Shown: piece after piece, positions 50,910 through 63,000 of the stretch
How positions within the stretch are numbered: the first letter of the stretch is position 1
How the letters are laid out: every line of letters starts with the position of its first letter
Assembly (NCBI GenBank): GCA_964058845.1
Contig: CAXKVR010000008.1
Location: 496,001-560,000 of the forward strand
From: Carex sylvatica
Lineage: Eukaryota > Streptophyta > Magnoliopsida > Poales > Cyperaceae
Direction of reading: 5' to 3'
DNA: 64,000 bases
Program-made: the position numbers and the translations under genes
The notes under the pieces: generated by a model
What the model was told of the DNA's origin: nothing
What the model saw: only the letters and a program-made list of their open reading frames with translations
Database searches by the model: none

Positions 50910-51001
50910 GAATAATCATTTTAGTACCAACGTTTCCGTCTCCGCATCGTACCTGCAGGATATTCCATCGTGATTAACTGACATAACTGTACGTGGTGGT
51001 A

Positions 51002-52912
51002 TGATGAGTATTTTGGAGATATGAAATTGTGCTTATTTTATACTCTTTTTGCCTTTAAATTTATTAACCTCAACACTAAAAAAAATGTTAGTTGCAAACG
51101 CACAACCTACCCTTATAGTATCTAGGTGTCGAACCACAGGGAGTATGTTTAAATACTTAGCTTAAACTTTATTAATTAATTTCAGAAAATGAAATAGAGT
51201 AAAGTGCAATAAAGTAGAATTGAGGGGTTTGTTCTAATAATCCTAAATTTGGGTTCAATACTAAGAAGAAAGGAGTTTTAAATAATAAATGAAAATAAAG
51301 AAAATGAAGTTTGGTTTGCTTTCAAGTTAAGGAGATCTAGGTGTATTCAATCTACAATCTCTTGCTAATTCTATCCATTCGGTATTTGTTTAAATTAGTG
51401 TATGATTTGATGAGGTTTCTAACATAATATGTTAAAAATGGTCACTTTCGTGAATTAATAACGTGTCTAAGTAATTCGGACTTCACGGTTAGGTCATTCA
51501 CCATAGATACCTAGACCATAAGCTCTTGTTAGTTTCTCATCTCCTTGAATATCAGTACTTCACGAATTTGAGATGTCCTAATTAGGGGTTGACTTCACAG
51601 TTACGTCATTCACCAAATCTCTAACCTTAATTTCTATAGTTCCGACTTAGATTATAAATTGATTAGATCATAATTCAAACATAGGGTATTCGCATTCATA
51701 ATTTGGTACTCTCATATTCCATCATAGCAATATTGGTTCTTTTGAATCCAATACGGGACTTGTCCAATTCAAGTACTAAACTATGTAATTAATACAAATG
51801 ATAAATCATATAAATTAACAATCAAATCTCAATAAATAATAATAATAAAAATAAATAACCGAATAAGATAAAATTAAACAGGATCATGCATTGAACTAAA
51901 CCCCTAGAGAGAGATCTACTCTCTCTTGGAGAGATCCATTATAAATTTTGGCAAAACTAAGAAGAAATAAAATAAATAAATGATTACACCCTTTATTGGA
52001 TCAAAACTCTCAATGTTGTCGAAATCTTGCTTGGACCTTCTTCTTCTCCTTCCTAGAAAAGCCTCTAGAACTCTGAGAATTGCTGTAGATTTATCGTTGT
52101 ATTTTATGAAAATAGACATGCACCAAGGGGTGAAGAGAGAAATGATAATGGATGTCCTTCAATGGGAATGAACCCCCCTTTTATAGCAAAAAACCATGTC
52201 CAATAAAGAGACATGGATGTGGGGTTAGTGGGGCTATCTTTGGATTATTTCCTAGATTGACGTGTCCAAGTTTGGCTATAAAAATGCGTCCTTGTTGCGC
52301 TAGAAATAGAAAATATGTTGAAAACACATTTTTGACTGTCAACGGGTCTAGTGCGTCCGCACTAGGCATGAGTGCGTCCGCACTAGGCATGAGTGCGTCC
52401 GCACTAGGCATGAGTGCGTCCGCACTAACTCCAAGTTTTCTTTTTTAGATTCTCAGGTTGTAGATCTTCTCTCTAGCTTTCCAAAAAGTGGTCATACGCC
52501 CAAAACAGAGTTACGAGTCAAAATCTATGGCCGTTTTAAGTTCAGGATCCATTTCTGCATTATGCTACAGTGCGTCAGCACTGGGCTCAGACTTTTCCTA
52601 TGCGACCAGAGTGCAGATGCATCGATATCCGTGCATCTGCACGAATTTTGATGCATAACTTATTATACCCTTTCTAAAATTAGCACTCATTCAGAAATCC
52701 ATCTAAGTACTTAGTGCGACCGTATCGAAAATCGTGCATCCGCACTGGATATTTCTCTTCATTTTTCGTCATTTCTTGAAAATTAAAACCAAACAAACGC
52801 AGTAACTTGATTATATGTGCATTCTATTCTTTTTATATTCAAAATATAAGATATTTGATGTTATTTTATGATGAAAATCTAGATCGAATGTGTATATAAT
52901 TTATGCTTATCA
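51002..52912. mobile_element. 1.9-kb insertion, probable solo LTR
   Basis: The boundaries are defined by comparison with the uninterrupted copy (29,427-30,784): the insertion falls within GTGGTGGTCCC. It starts TGATGAGTAT and ends ATGCTTATCA, i.e. TG...CA with short inverted ends, as LTRs have. There is no internal ORF. Only GGT is shared as a direct flank, so a target duplication is not proven. A DNA transposon with imperfect ends is the alternative. Confidence 0.5.
52350..52428. repeat. 21-bp tandem repeat of a palindromic unit
   Basis: Four successive copies (the last partial) of AGTGCGTCCGCACTAGGCATG. Each contains AGTGCGNNCGCACT, an almost perfect palindrome. Looser versions recur downstream at 52,569 (AGTGCGTCAGCACT), 52,640 (CGTGCATCTGCACG) and 52,732 (CGTGCATCCGCACT). 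Confidence 0.9.
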
Positions 52913-53961
52913 CGGTCCCTACTAAATTTTGAATTTCAAATCTTCCTTTCTCTATGTTTTTTCCTTTCTCTCCGTTTTTTCCTTTCTCTCCATTTTTTCC
53001 TTTCTCTCCGTTTTTTCCTTTCTATACTCTTCAAGCAATTTGGAGGTGATTTCAATGGCGATTTCAAAACTGAAAGCGAATTGTTGTGGATTTTGAGTCG
53101 ATCTATCATCTCTTAGTGACGACGCTATCTTCTCAATTATCTGTGGTGACTCAGTGATTCTGACGAGTGATCAGTGATGTTAATGTTCATTTTTTATTGA
53201 TTTCGAATTTGTTTTTGTGCTGTCGAATTAATAATCATAGATCGTGTTATTTCTAGTTCATATATACAATCGATTTTTATTTTTGCTAAATTTATATGAA
53301 ATTGTGTGGTGTTTTTATCATTTTGATTTTCAAATATGATATAATTGTCTATTTTGTTTTAATTTCATTGATTTATGCATAAATCCTTGATAGATCGTGT
53401 ATTAATACCTGATAAATACATGATTGAACGTATAAGTTTATTTCGTATAATTTTTGTATGTATGAGATATAAATAGTTGATAGATCTGTTATAAGCATTT
53501 GATTTATTTAAAATAAGTAGAGAAATATATATGTTTTGTAATGTGTATTTTTTTATGTTTTATTTTTACAGCTATTAATACTTCCTCATATTTGTGTTAA
53601 TACTTATCTTTATAGGTCTTAGATCAATTCAGCTCTGTTGATCTTCTTTCAGGAAGTATGTTTATCTTTTGTGAGTGTATATTTTTTGTTTTATAGATGT
53701 ATACACTAGTTTTTGTCGTTATATGTAGTTGTATGTATGTATTATAATGTTTGTATAAATACTTCACTGATTTAGTGTTAATACTTGACATAATAGTTAT
53801 GTACATTTTGACATTATAGGTATTAATACTTAGTTACATTTATGTTAATACTTGATTTGATGTATATCTGCATTAGTTATAACAAATATTAATAATTTCC
53901 ATCTGTAATATATAAAATGTTAAACTGATAAATAATTTTTATTTTATTGTTCAATATCAAG

Positions 53962-54324
53962 ATGGATATTGATCTAAATGTGTATTTTGGAGATGATTTA
54001 TGCATACAAGATAATGGTGATGCTTTTGATGAGGTGAATCTGTATCGGCTGTATGAAGATTTGCATCGTGCAAATGAAGCAATAAGTGATGATGTGGGTA
54101 TTAGAGAGTTTGGCTGGGATTCTAACATGGAATTGAATGTTGTACAACTTTAAACAATCAATTTTCAAGGTGAACAATATGATGTAGATGGAAATGCAAG
54201 AGTTGAGGTTGATTATGTTGATAATAGAGATTTTGATTTGAATCTGAACATGTACTCTCTGAACAATGAGTTGTATGTTGTACAAAATGAAGGAGTCGAG
54301 ATTGGTGATATTGAATATGTTTAG
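53962..54324 (+). pseudogene. Acidic ORF, possible FAR1/FHY3-like transposase N-terminus
   Basis: Frame of 121 codons starting MDIDLNVYFGDDLC and ending GVEIGDIEYV. It is interrupted once in frame by TAA at 54,151-54,153. It is rich in Asp, Asn and Glu, with two LYxVQ-type similar ends (ELNVVQL and ELYVVQN), suggesting an internal duplication. FAR1/FHY3 proteins of MULE origin begin with a similar MDIDL acidic segment, which is the only basis for the family suggestion. No DNA-binding or catalytic domain follows. Confidence 0.35.
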
Positions 54325-55122
54325 TGATATGAATTGTTTATGTTATTGGTAATTATCTATGTTAAGTAGTAATTTTAGAGTTTAAGAATATGAATTGTCC
54401 AAAATAACTGATATGTGGATTATTGCTTTTATAATAATTGTATTGTTATAAACACGTTTTGAGATTGCTATAAGCACAATGTAGTATAGATATAAATACT
54501 TCATTTAGTAATTATAGATACCTCAAATGCAATTAATTAATTACACAAGTATACAATATATCTATAAATATTCTATTAAATGTATGTAAATATAACAATG
54601 TATAGGTATAAATACAAGTTAAAATAATATTAGCAGCATATCAGGTAAGTCAACTCAACATTTTTAGTTGACAGTTTTTAGTGGTCCCTACATGCAGTTA
54701 TGGTCCCCCATGTCATTTGAGTGGTCTCCTAGTGCAGGTACGATGCCAGAAATTTCAAAAAAAAGGTGCGGATACGATTATTTAAAGATAATTAATTTAT
54801 TATTTACATTGTTTACTATATAGATATAAATACTTGTGTTCTTTGGACTACATACTTCAAGATTTGACTATTAATATTTTTTAAAAAAAGTTATAGATCT
54901 AGAATAGTTACGGTCTCCACAAACAGTTATGACAGTTTAGATGCGAATACTGTATGGATACTAAAGTACGGATACTCATATCAACTTCTTATTTTATAAT
55001 ATTTTTCATAATTAATAAATTCTCACCAGTAATGGTTGCGTTGGAGTTGCCGCCACAAGGGCTCGTGGTATTTTTCATGCATGTGAATTTCAGTATATAA
55101 ATGATTTACGCTTGCTTAGAAG

Positions 55123-56141
55123 TAGAGCATTGACATACCCGGGTGGGGCTGTCCGTGTCCGGATTGTTCGTGTCCGAGCTCGGATATAGGTCGAATAAAT
55201 AGGTACATGGATAAGGGCATAAAACGGATAGGGTATGTTTTTTCGGAAAAAAAACTCGACCATACTCAGACCAAATTGTACCCGTACTCGCCATATCCGT
55301 GCCCGCCGTACCCCATGTCCGTGTGCTCGTGCCCGTACCCGTATACCCGTGTACTTTTTTTTTTTAAATTCAAAATTTAAAATTCCCCCCCACCCCACAG
55401 CCCTACCCGGATCCGCTGCCCCTACCCGATTTGACCATTTTTTTTTCATTTTTTTTTTAAAATTCAAATTTCAATTTTCAATCCCTCCAATTTTTTTTTA
55501 TTATTTTAAAGTTTATGATTTAATTATATTTTTGATTTATATTTAAGTTAACCTATTAAAACTAAATGAACATTTAAAAAATATATTATCAATTTAAGAA
55601 AATATATTATCAATTTAAAATGTAAACTAAAAATTTATAAATATAAATAAATTATAAAACTATATAATTAGAATGAGAATTTGAAAATAAAATAACTCGT
55701 GTAAAGAAATAAATAAATACATTTCTACTTAGCCGAATAAATATACAAATTTTCACATGAATAATTTTTATATATAAGTTACAAATTTTATTTATTTATA
55801 TATACTATTTGATATTGAACTATTCTTATTTTAAAAATCGAATTATAAATACGTAATAATATTCGTACAACACCGTCAAAAAAAAAGAAAAAAGAAAAAA
55901 GAAAAAGAAAAAAAACAGAAAAAAAATAGAAAAAAAAGGGCCTGCCCGGGCTGCCCCAACTCGGAACGCCCAGTTTCCTACCCGGACCGCTCTGCCCCTC
56001 AAGGGTACGATGGGCAAGGGTATAAGACGGACAGGGCACGGTTTTTTAAAAAAAAAAGTCCGTGATACCCGACCCGTGATACTCGTGCCCAACCCCAGAT
56101 ATGCCCGGTCCGCCCTGCCCCTACCCGAGAGCTGACCCCTA
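55123..56141. mobile_element. Foldback hAT-like element with CCCGTACCCG-type arms
   Basis: Exact 8-bp duplications CTTAGAAG at 55,115-55,122 and 56,142-56,149. The ends are TAGAGCATTGACATACCCGG and TACCCGAGAGCTGACCCCTA. The outer ~300 bp on each side consist of degenerate CCCGTRCCCG words. The ~500-bp centre is extremely AT-rich, with poly-A/T and GAAAAA tracts. 1,019 bp, the longest of the five. Confidence 0.8.
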
Positions 56142-56353
56142 CTTAGAAGTGAGATTAGTGCTTGTTTCACACGTTATGAATGTACATGTGTCTTCAACTC
56201 TTCATTAATGATAGGTCCAAAATAAGTTGCTCTTAATCAAGTGTTAGTGCGCTTCAAAAACAAAACAAATTATTATATATTTTTTTAACAATACTACTTT
56301 TCCTTTGTTAATTAAATAAATTGAAAAATCCAATAAAACAATACCGAGCCTTC

Positions 56354-58134
56354 GGCCATTTTCATTAATACCCTAATTTTTTTTTTTTTAAATTGCTTTC
56401 ATGTTTGATTTTTTTTTTTTTTTTTAAATGCTCCGACCATTAGGTCCACGGGCGACCCATCGCTCCTAGCAGACCGCCTGAGTCAGGGGTGGTCCACTAG
56501 GGACCGCCTGGGGTCCGGGCGGTCCTCTTTTTTTTTTTCAGAGAGATTTTAATATTTTGATTTAAATAATTTTGTGAACAAAATTGTTTCTTGTTTAGAG
56601 TGTATGCTAAAAAATAAGACATTTGATATATTTATGAAGTGATGTCGTAACTCTTTATAAATTTGATTTGATTTGTTAGTTGGATATCACAAGTCTAAAA
56701 ATAACACTAAGGACTTGGCCTTGACTCTTGTCAACATATACCATTTTTTTTAGAGAATAATTGAATTATTTGATCATTGTCAACATATACTATTTGCTCG
56801 GAGATAGACAAACAAACACAATATATAGTAAATACATTTTAAAATAAGAGGAGGGATCAAGTTACAATAAATTTTGAGTTACAACAAGTTACCACAACTA
56901 TTTTCTACATTTTTAAAGTCCAAATCGTCGATCCAAACCGTTAGATGTGATCTATATAATAAAATGTGCTTGGAGACCAAATTTTATATTTTTTAGAATT
57001 TTTTTACTATTTATTAAGATGGGTATAAAATTTGATCTGGAAGCACATTTTATTGTGGAGATCATGTTGAACAGTTTGGATCGACGATTTGGACTTTGAA
57101 AATATAGAAAATGGTTGTGGTAACTCAAAAATTATTGTAACTTGATCCCTCCTTGTAAAATAATTATATGGAACATTCTTGAATAATCTCTTAGACTTTT
57201 AACTAAATACAATACCGATCATTGTATGTCTACCATTGAACGAAAACTTAAACCAAATTTTTGAGGCACTAAACAATATTTTTTTTTGAAATTCTGATGC
57301 TTCGAATATTCGAGAATGACCCTTTGGGTGATATTCAGATCCGTCTCGTCCCCCGTTTCAAAAAGTGGTCATACGCGCAAATCTGACTTTCATAGCCAAA
57401 GTTATGGCTGTTTAAAGTTTTTTCAAAAATAAAACTTTAAAAATTCATAACTAATTGTAGAAAAATCCAAATAAATTGAAATTTGTGTCAATTTTGTGTA
57501 TTTTTGAATGCTCTATATGCTGGTATAATCACTTTTGAAGTTTGATCCTTGTATCAGTCCAGACTTGCTGATTTACTAGAGAAAGTTAAATTTGATGTTT
57601 TTAGTGCATTACACTATACCAGTGGCATTTGCTTAGTGCTTGGCTGCTGAATTTGGACTTGGTACCATACCAGATGTCAGTCTAGGATGCATTGCGCATG
57701 GACAGAGATCTAATTTGAGATTTTAATATATTTTAGTAGTTTTAAACTACTGTTTTAGTACCAGAAATAAAGAGAAGAATATCAACAAGCTGACAGAGGC
57801 CAAGTCCTTAATTAGTGTTATCTTTAAACATGTGATATCCAACTAACAAACCAAATCAAAGTTATAAAAAGTTACGATATCACTTTATAAATATATCAAA
57901 TGTCTTATTTTTTGGCATATATTCTAAAACAAGAAAACTTTTTCTTTACAAAACTATTTAAATTAAAATATTAAGATATCTCTCTCTCTAAAAAAAAAAG
58001 GACCGCCCCTGGCCCAGACGGTCTGCTAGGAGGGATGGGCCTGACGGTCGGGACATTTAAAAAAAACAAACAAACAAACATGAACGCAGTTTTTAAAAAA
58101 AAAAAAAAATTAGTGTATTAATAAAAATGGTCGC
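56354..58134. mobile_element. MULE-like element with long terminal inverted repeats
   Basis: Exact 9-bp direct repeats CGAGCCTTC flank it (56,345-56,353 and 58,135-58,143). The ends GGCCATTTTCATTAATACC and TATTAATAAAAATGGTCGC are inverted. The arms pair for about 340-380 bp (56,354-56,735 with 57,795-58,134), including GC-rich blocks (GGACCGCCTG... / ...GGACCGCCCCTGG) and GTTGGATATCACA / TGTGATATCCAAC. A 9-bp duplication and long arms point to Mutator. The interior encodes no transposase and contains a nested MITE. Confidence 0.75.
56848..57155. repeat. Palindromic MITE nested in the MULE-like element
   Basis: Exact 8-bp duplications TAAAATAA (56,840-56,847 and 57,156-57,163). Ends GAGGAGGGATCAAGTTACAA and TTGTAACTTGATCCCTCCTT are inverted. 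Internally similar to 27,814-28,179. 308 bp. Confidence 0.85.
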
Positions 58135-58143
58135 CGAGCCTTC

Positions 58144-59985
58144 TATATATGTCTGTTTTATCAATTAAAAAAATGATGTAGAAAAAGAAATAATTTTATC
58201 ATTATTTCCTATTTCAATCTTAGAATGATATCATATGTATTTTATAATTTAATATTCCATTAATTACTTAAGATATGTGCCTTATTTGAGTACCATTCGT
58301 GTCGAATATGAAAATTAACGGTAACGGCCCTCTAAGAAACAATATGTAGATGATCTAACGGTCCATATGGCCTCCACTTGAGTCGGATACTTGAAAGATA
58401 TGGACTCATATTCTATATTGAGTACTCGGTCAATTTAAAAATAGTGGCGGATCCACTGTAGCACAGGAGGTCAGCTGTCCTCCACTGAATTTTAAAAAAT
58501 AGTGCTAAAAATCTGCTTTTCGGACCTCTGTCCCTCATTGGAATTCAAATTGCCCCTCTATAGTTCAATATAGTTTGTCTATAGCCTATTCTGAAGCCCA
58601 ATGAAGGAGTCGCTGTCTCGCTGAGTGAAAACGACACAGCTCCTTCTAGCGAAAATGACGCTGAGCTCAATTGGGTTAATAGTTTATGTTTTTTGTTATG
58701 TTAATGGTTTATTATGATGTTGAATTGTTGATTGTATTTTATTATGTTGAATTGTTGATTTTTTTCAAGTAATTTATAATTTTTATTATATTGATTGGTA
58801 TTTTTTTGTTATGTTGAATTGTACCCGATAAGCTATTAGGTTTGAATCCAATAAGCTATTTGCATCCAATTATTATTCCCTTGTCAGAAATCCTGCGTCC
58901 GTCTCTTTTTAAATACATACATGCGCATAAGATGTATTTTCTTCCAAATTAGAGAACCACTATTACAAGTGGTAAGGAATATATATTGAAAATCGTCGCC
59001 CCACAGCTAACAAATGATCGTTAAAAAAAATAAAAAAATCAAACGTGTTGTTTATAAACTACAAAGACTGTGTTTCGAATTTGATACTGAAGTTATATAT
59101 CATTTGGTGACGATTAAATATTTGAAAAACGATTACTTTTTCAAATTAAATCAAGCCTGTTACACATTTAGTTAAGGTAATTGACAAATAAATTTATTAT
59201 GAATGTAACGTATTATATTACAAATGAGTCTAGCTATGATATCAGTGTCATTTCAACTTCAAATAGAAACCGTTCAAACCGATATATTACATTAGTTATA
59301 TATTTACATGCAAAATTTATAATTTTTCTAAATTCATTAGTATTAAGTCAAGTGATCAAGTGGTCAACATTTTTATCACTTGACTTAATACTAAAATAAC
59401 TTAGAAAAATAAATTTTCTCTGTACAAACACATTACTCGTAAAATACACTGATTTAATTGAATCATTTGAACTCTATTTTAAAAAAATTTAAGCTAATAT
59501 CATATGTCGTTAATATTATACCAGCCGGACTCGTTACAATTAACGTTACCGGATAGGGTCAAAACATAAATTGTGAATTTTACAGGTCTGCTTTGAAACT
59601 GGAGAGCCAACCGAAACCATAACAGAAGCACGTCAAATCTAATCTGAAATAATTAACGCAATCTTCTATTATCTTAAATACAAATATAATAAAATCATAT
59701 TCGTTCATCCCGGATCCCGAAATTCCCAATCGCAAAAATCAACACGGAAATTAAAAAGGAAAAAACAACAGATCGATTCAACCTGGAACTGGGTCGACTT
59801 GACCCATTTCCAGATAGACGAATCCACTGTTCTTCGAATCGTTGTTCACACTTTCGCCGTCTCAATCCCCATTTTCTTCTTGAATTTCTCACATGATCTT
59901 TCAACTCTCAATTAAACCTTGTTTTTTAACTACCCGACTGTTTAATCGACTTGATTAAGGTAGTTAAAAGTAAGGTTTTTGCAGA
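58144..59985. other. Gene-free stretch upstream of the DUF300 gene
   Basis: Mostly AT-rich. TAGTGGCGGATCCACTGTAG at 58,442 and CTGCGTCCGTCTCT near 58,891 may be the eroded ends of a further MITE (about 460 bp). The final 300 bases probably include the promoter; no convincing TATA box was singled out. Confidence 0.45.
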
Positions 59986-60009
59986 GGGGAGAGAGAGAGA
60001 GAGAGAGAA
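59986..60009 (+). repeat. GA microsatellite in the 5' leader of the DUF300 gene
   Basis: A (GA)n run of about 20 bases ends 15 bases upstream of the start codon. GA/CT tracts are frequent in plant leaders and can bind BPC/GAGA-type factors; a role here is inference. Confidence 0.6.
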
Positions 60010-60023
60010 GTAGATCTGAGGGG

Positions 60024-63000
60024 ATGGCGGCGGTGTGGTACATCGCGGTGGCCTTCCCGTGCTCAGTCGGAGCAATTGTACTTGCGGTGCTTCACATCTA
60101 TCGCCACCTTTTGAACTACACCGAGCCTACATACCAGCGATTCATTGTTCGCATGATCTTCATGGTCCCGGTAAGCTTATCTCTCTTTTTTTTTTCTTTT
60201 TTTTTCGGTTTTAAGTAAGGAATTGAGAGTTAGATAAATTGGAAGTTAATTCCAACTGACTTAAGCGGATTTCAATTGATGTAGTGTATTTCTTTCCTTT
60301 AGGAACTATCTTGGGTATTGTTGTTTCCAATTTTAGGGATTTGAATGGAATTCCTGTTCCATTTCCCCCCCCCCCCCCCCCCCCCCCCCCCCTTTTTTCT
60401 GTTGGTCCCGTTCTTTCACTTACTTGCCGGTTCTTATAATGTATTATTACTTTTTTCGAGCAGGTTTATGCAGTGATGTCGTTTCTATCCCTGGTGCTAC
60501 CAAATAAGTCAATTTACTTCGATTCAATTAGAGAAGTGTGAGTTTCATTCATTACTCAGAAGACTTCTCAGATTATTTTAACTAATTAGTTGATTTATAG
60601 AAATATAAAATCTGTGGATTGGTGCGAGCTATTATGAAGACCAAATATTGTCTTTTTTTTTGTCTTGTTGTGTCTTATTTATTGGTTTATTCTTGTATTT
60701 TCGCTTCTATAAATGTAATGTAAAATATGGTTGCTTGTTTGTTTCAGGTATGATGCATGGGTCATATATAACTTCCTTTCATTGTGCCTGGCATGGGTTG
60801 GTGGGCCTGGTGCGGTGGTGTCAAACCTGACGGGTCGAGTCCTCAAGCCATCTTGGTTTCTTATGACATGTTGTTTTCCTGCCATTCCTCTTGATGGGTG
60901 CGTAACATCATAATAGGCTTTTTGTAACACATTAATAGTCGTACCAGTGCAAATAATTAGTGGCTTTTGCCATGTTTTTCTGTCTATATCCCTGAAATTT
61001 GACAAATTGGATGCTTCTTAAACCAAAATAAAAATGGAAAAAGTGACACCAGCGGTAACAGCATAACAAACAGCAAAGATAATGAAACAGAATAATATAA
61101 TGAACAAGCAACTTAAGCAGAACAGAAGGAAATTAGCACTAGATTGCTGCATTTGGTGCAGTATAGTTTTGTGGTACATTTCACCTTGCCTTTTCAATCT
61201 ATATTTGGTTACTAATGGAGTCAACATTGTTGTTTTTTATGGGATAAGCAAGTTTTGTAATTATGATACTGAGAAAAGTACGATTTGTAGAGGTTCATAA
61301 CTTAGTTTTAGTGAGGTTCTTGTTATAAAAGTCCTATATTTCAATGGGTATGTCCTTATAGACAAATGTTAACACTGAAATATTGAACAGGCGTTTCATA
61401 AGAAGGTGCAAACAAGGGGCACTCCAGTTTGTAATTCTCAAGCCAATTCTTGTTGTGATCACTTTCATACTCTATGCAAAGGGGAAATACACTAGCGGTG
61501 ACTTTAGTGTGAACCAGACGTATCTGTACATCACCATAATCTATACTGTCTCGTACTCTGTTGCACTGTATGCCTTGGCGCTTTTCTATGTGGCTTGTCG
61601 TGACCTCCTCCGGCCATTCAACCCTGTTCCTAAGTTTGTCATGATTAAATCTGTTGTCTTTATGACGTATTGGCAGGTACTCACATCCATCTGTGATTCT
61701 GTAAAATTACTCCTGATCACTCCTTAATTGCCCATCAATTGTCCAAATAAGCCCAATATAATGCAGTATTGCCTAATTAAACGTTCTCAAACTCGACTGA
61801 ACTCAATTTAACCCAGCATACCTCAACTATGGGTTTAAGCTTCTATATGCTACCTGGTGCCTCAATTTTATGTAATTAAGTTAGGTTTAAGCTTCTAGCC
61901 ATTGTCACTTCTATAGAAGTAAAGTTGGGGTGAGCTCGAGCTCACCAAGGGGTATGCTAGCTAATTTATGTTCTGTTGGATTGGCTTCAAACGGTGAATA
62001 TGAACCACTGATCATGTTTTACTTCATGAGTAATGTGTTCCATTTCTTTTTCTGAAAATTTTCAAGTTCATTTTAAATGAGATCAAGAGGTCTTAATTTC
62101 GTTGGAAAATGACGCACCAAAATGAACTTCTCAAATTTCATTTTTCATGATTCCAAAACTGTACATTATCAGTAAAAAGGATTCTTACAAAAATGTAAAT
62201 GCATACATATAATAGATCTTGTGCAATGGTTCAAATTAATCGTTTGCATATGATTTGAATGTTTTTGAAGTAAGCTTATGAACATCTTTAGTGAGCTTAA
62301 CTCACCTCACTATGTTACCAGCAGGTGTATTCCTTCTGATACAATGATCCAGCTGAAATACACTGAAAGCTGGTTTCAGAATCCTGGCTGCAAAACTAAA
62401 GATCTTGTTTCTGCTTCAGGCAACCAAAACCAGATTTCTGTGAAGCACCGCATAAATCAGAAAAATAAGAGAAAAACACAAAAGGAATGGGGAGAATGAT
62501 ATCAAACTTTGGATTATTACCATAGTGGTTTAAATTATATCTGTACCACACTAGTTGGTATCGACGTGCTAGTTCAGACTTGAGAGTACAGTGCATCAAG
62601 ACCGTAATGAAACTTGGTACAGTCAAACATGCCTGAAATTGTAACAAATTTATTTCCCTGGGCAGGGTGTTCTGGTGTTCCTGGCAGCTAAGTCTAAGCT
62701 GATAAAAAGTTCTGATGAAGCAGCTGATCTACAGAACCTTGCATTGTGCATTGAGATGCTTGCTGCGGCAGTGGGCCTAGTGATTGCCTTCCCATACAAG
62801 GAATATGCTGGTGCTAACATTGGCCATTCAGGTGGTGGCTTCAGAGGAAGCCTTGCTCATGCACTCAAATTCAATGATTTCTACCATGACACCGTCCACC
62901 AGGTTATATTTATTCTTGTGAACGATAATTATATTTATTATTTGGAAATTAAGACAGATTTAAGTATAATGGTAGTACTTGACCAGTTTTGTGTGGGCAT

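Larger units (their letters stand above)
50910..54986 (+). mobile_element. Longer transposon copy (FAR1/MULE-like?) interrupted by a 1.9-kb insertion
   Basis: Same family as 29,427-30,784. The left segment 50,910-51,000 and the right segment from about 52,914 are contiguous in the short copy. This copy retains a segment at 53,607-54,340 with an acidic reading frame. The leader region has four tandem TTTCTCTCCGTTTTTTCC units (52,945-53,020). No catalytic transposase domain remains. Confidence 0.55.

Noticed and set aside
52350..52428. Regular repeats considered as a CRISPR array
   Set aside because: The units are directly adjacent with no unique spacers, in a plant nuclear sequence.
52152..52448. 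Repetitive SASALGM reading frame on the plus strand and its mirror on the minus strand
   Set aside because: It is the translation of the 21-bp tandem repeat in a non-coding insertion; both strands are open only because of the repeat.
55090..56170. Arg/Pro- and Phe-rich open frames
   Set aside because: Same reason: degenerate CCCGTACCCG arms and poly-A/T centre of a hAT-like element.
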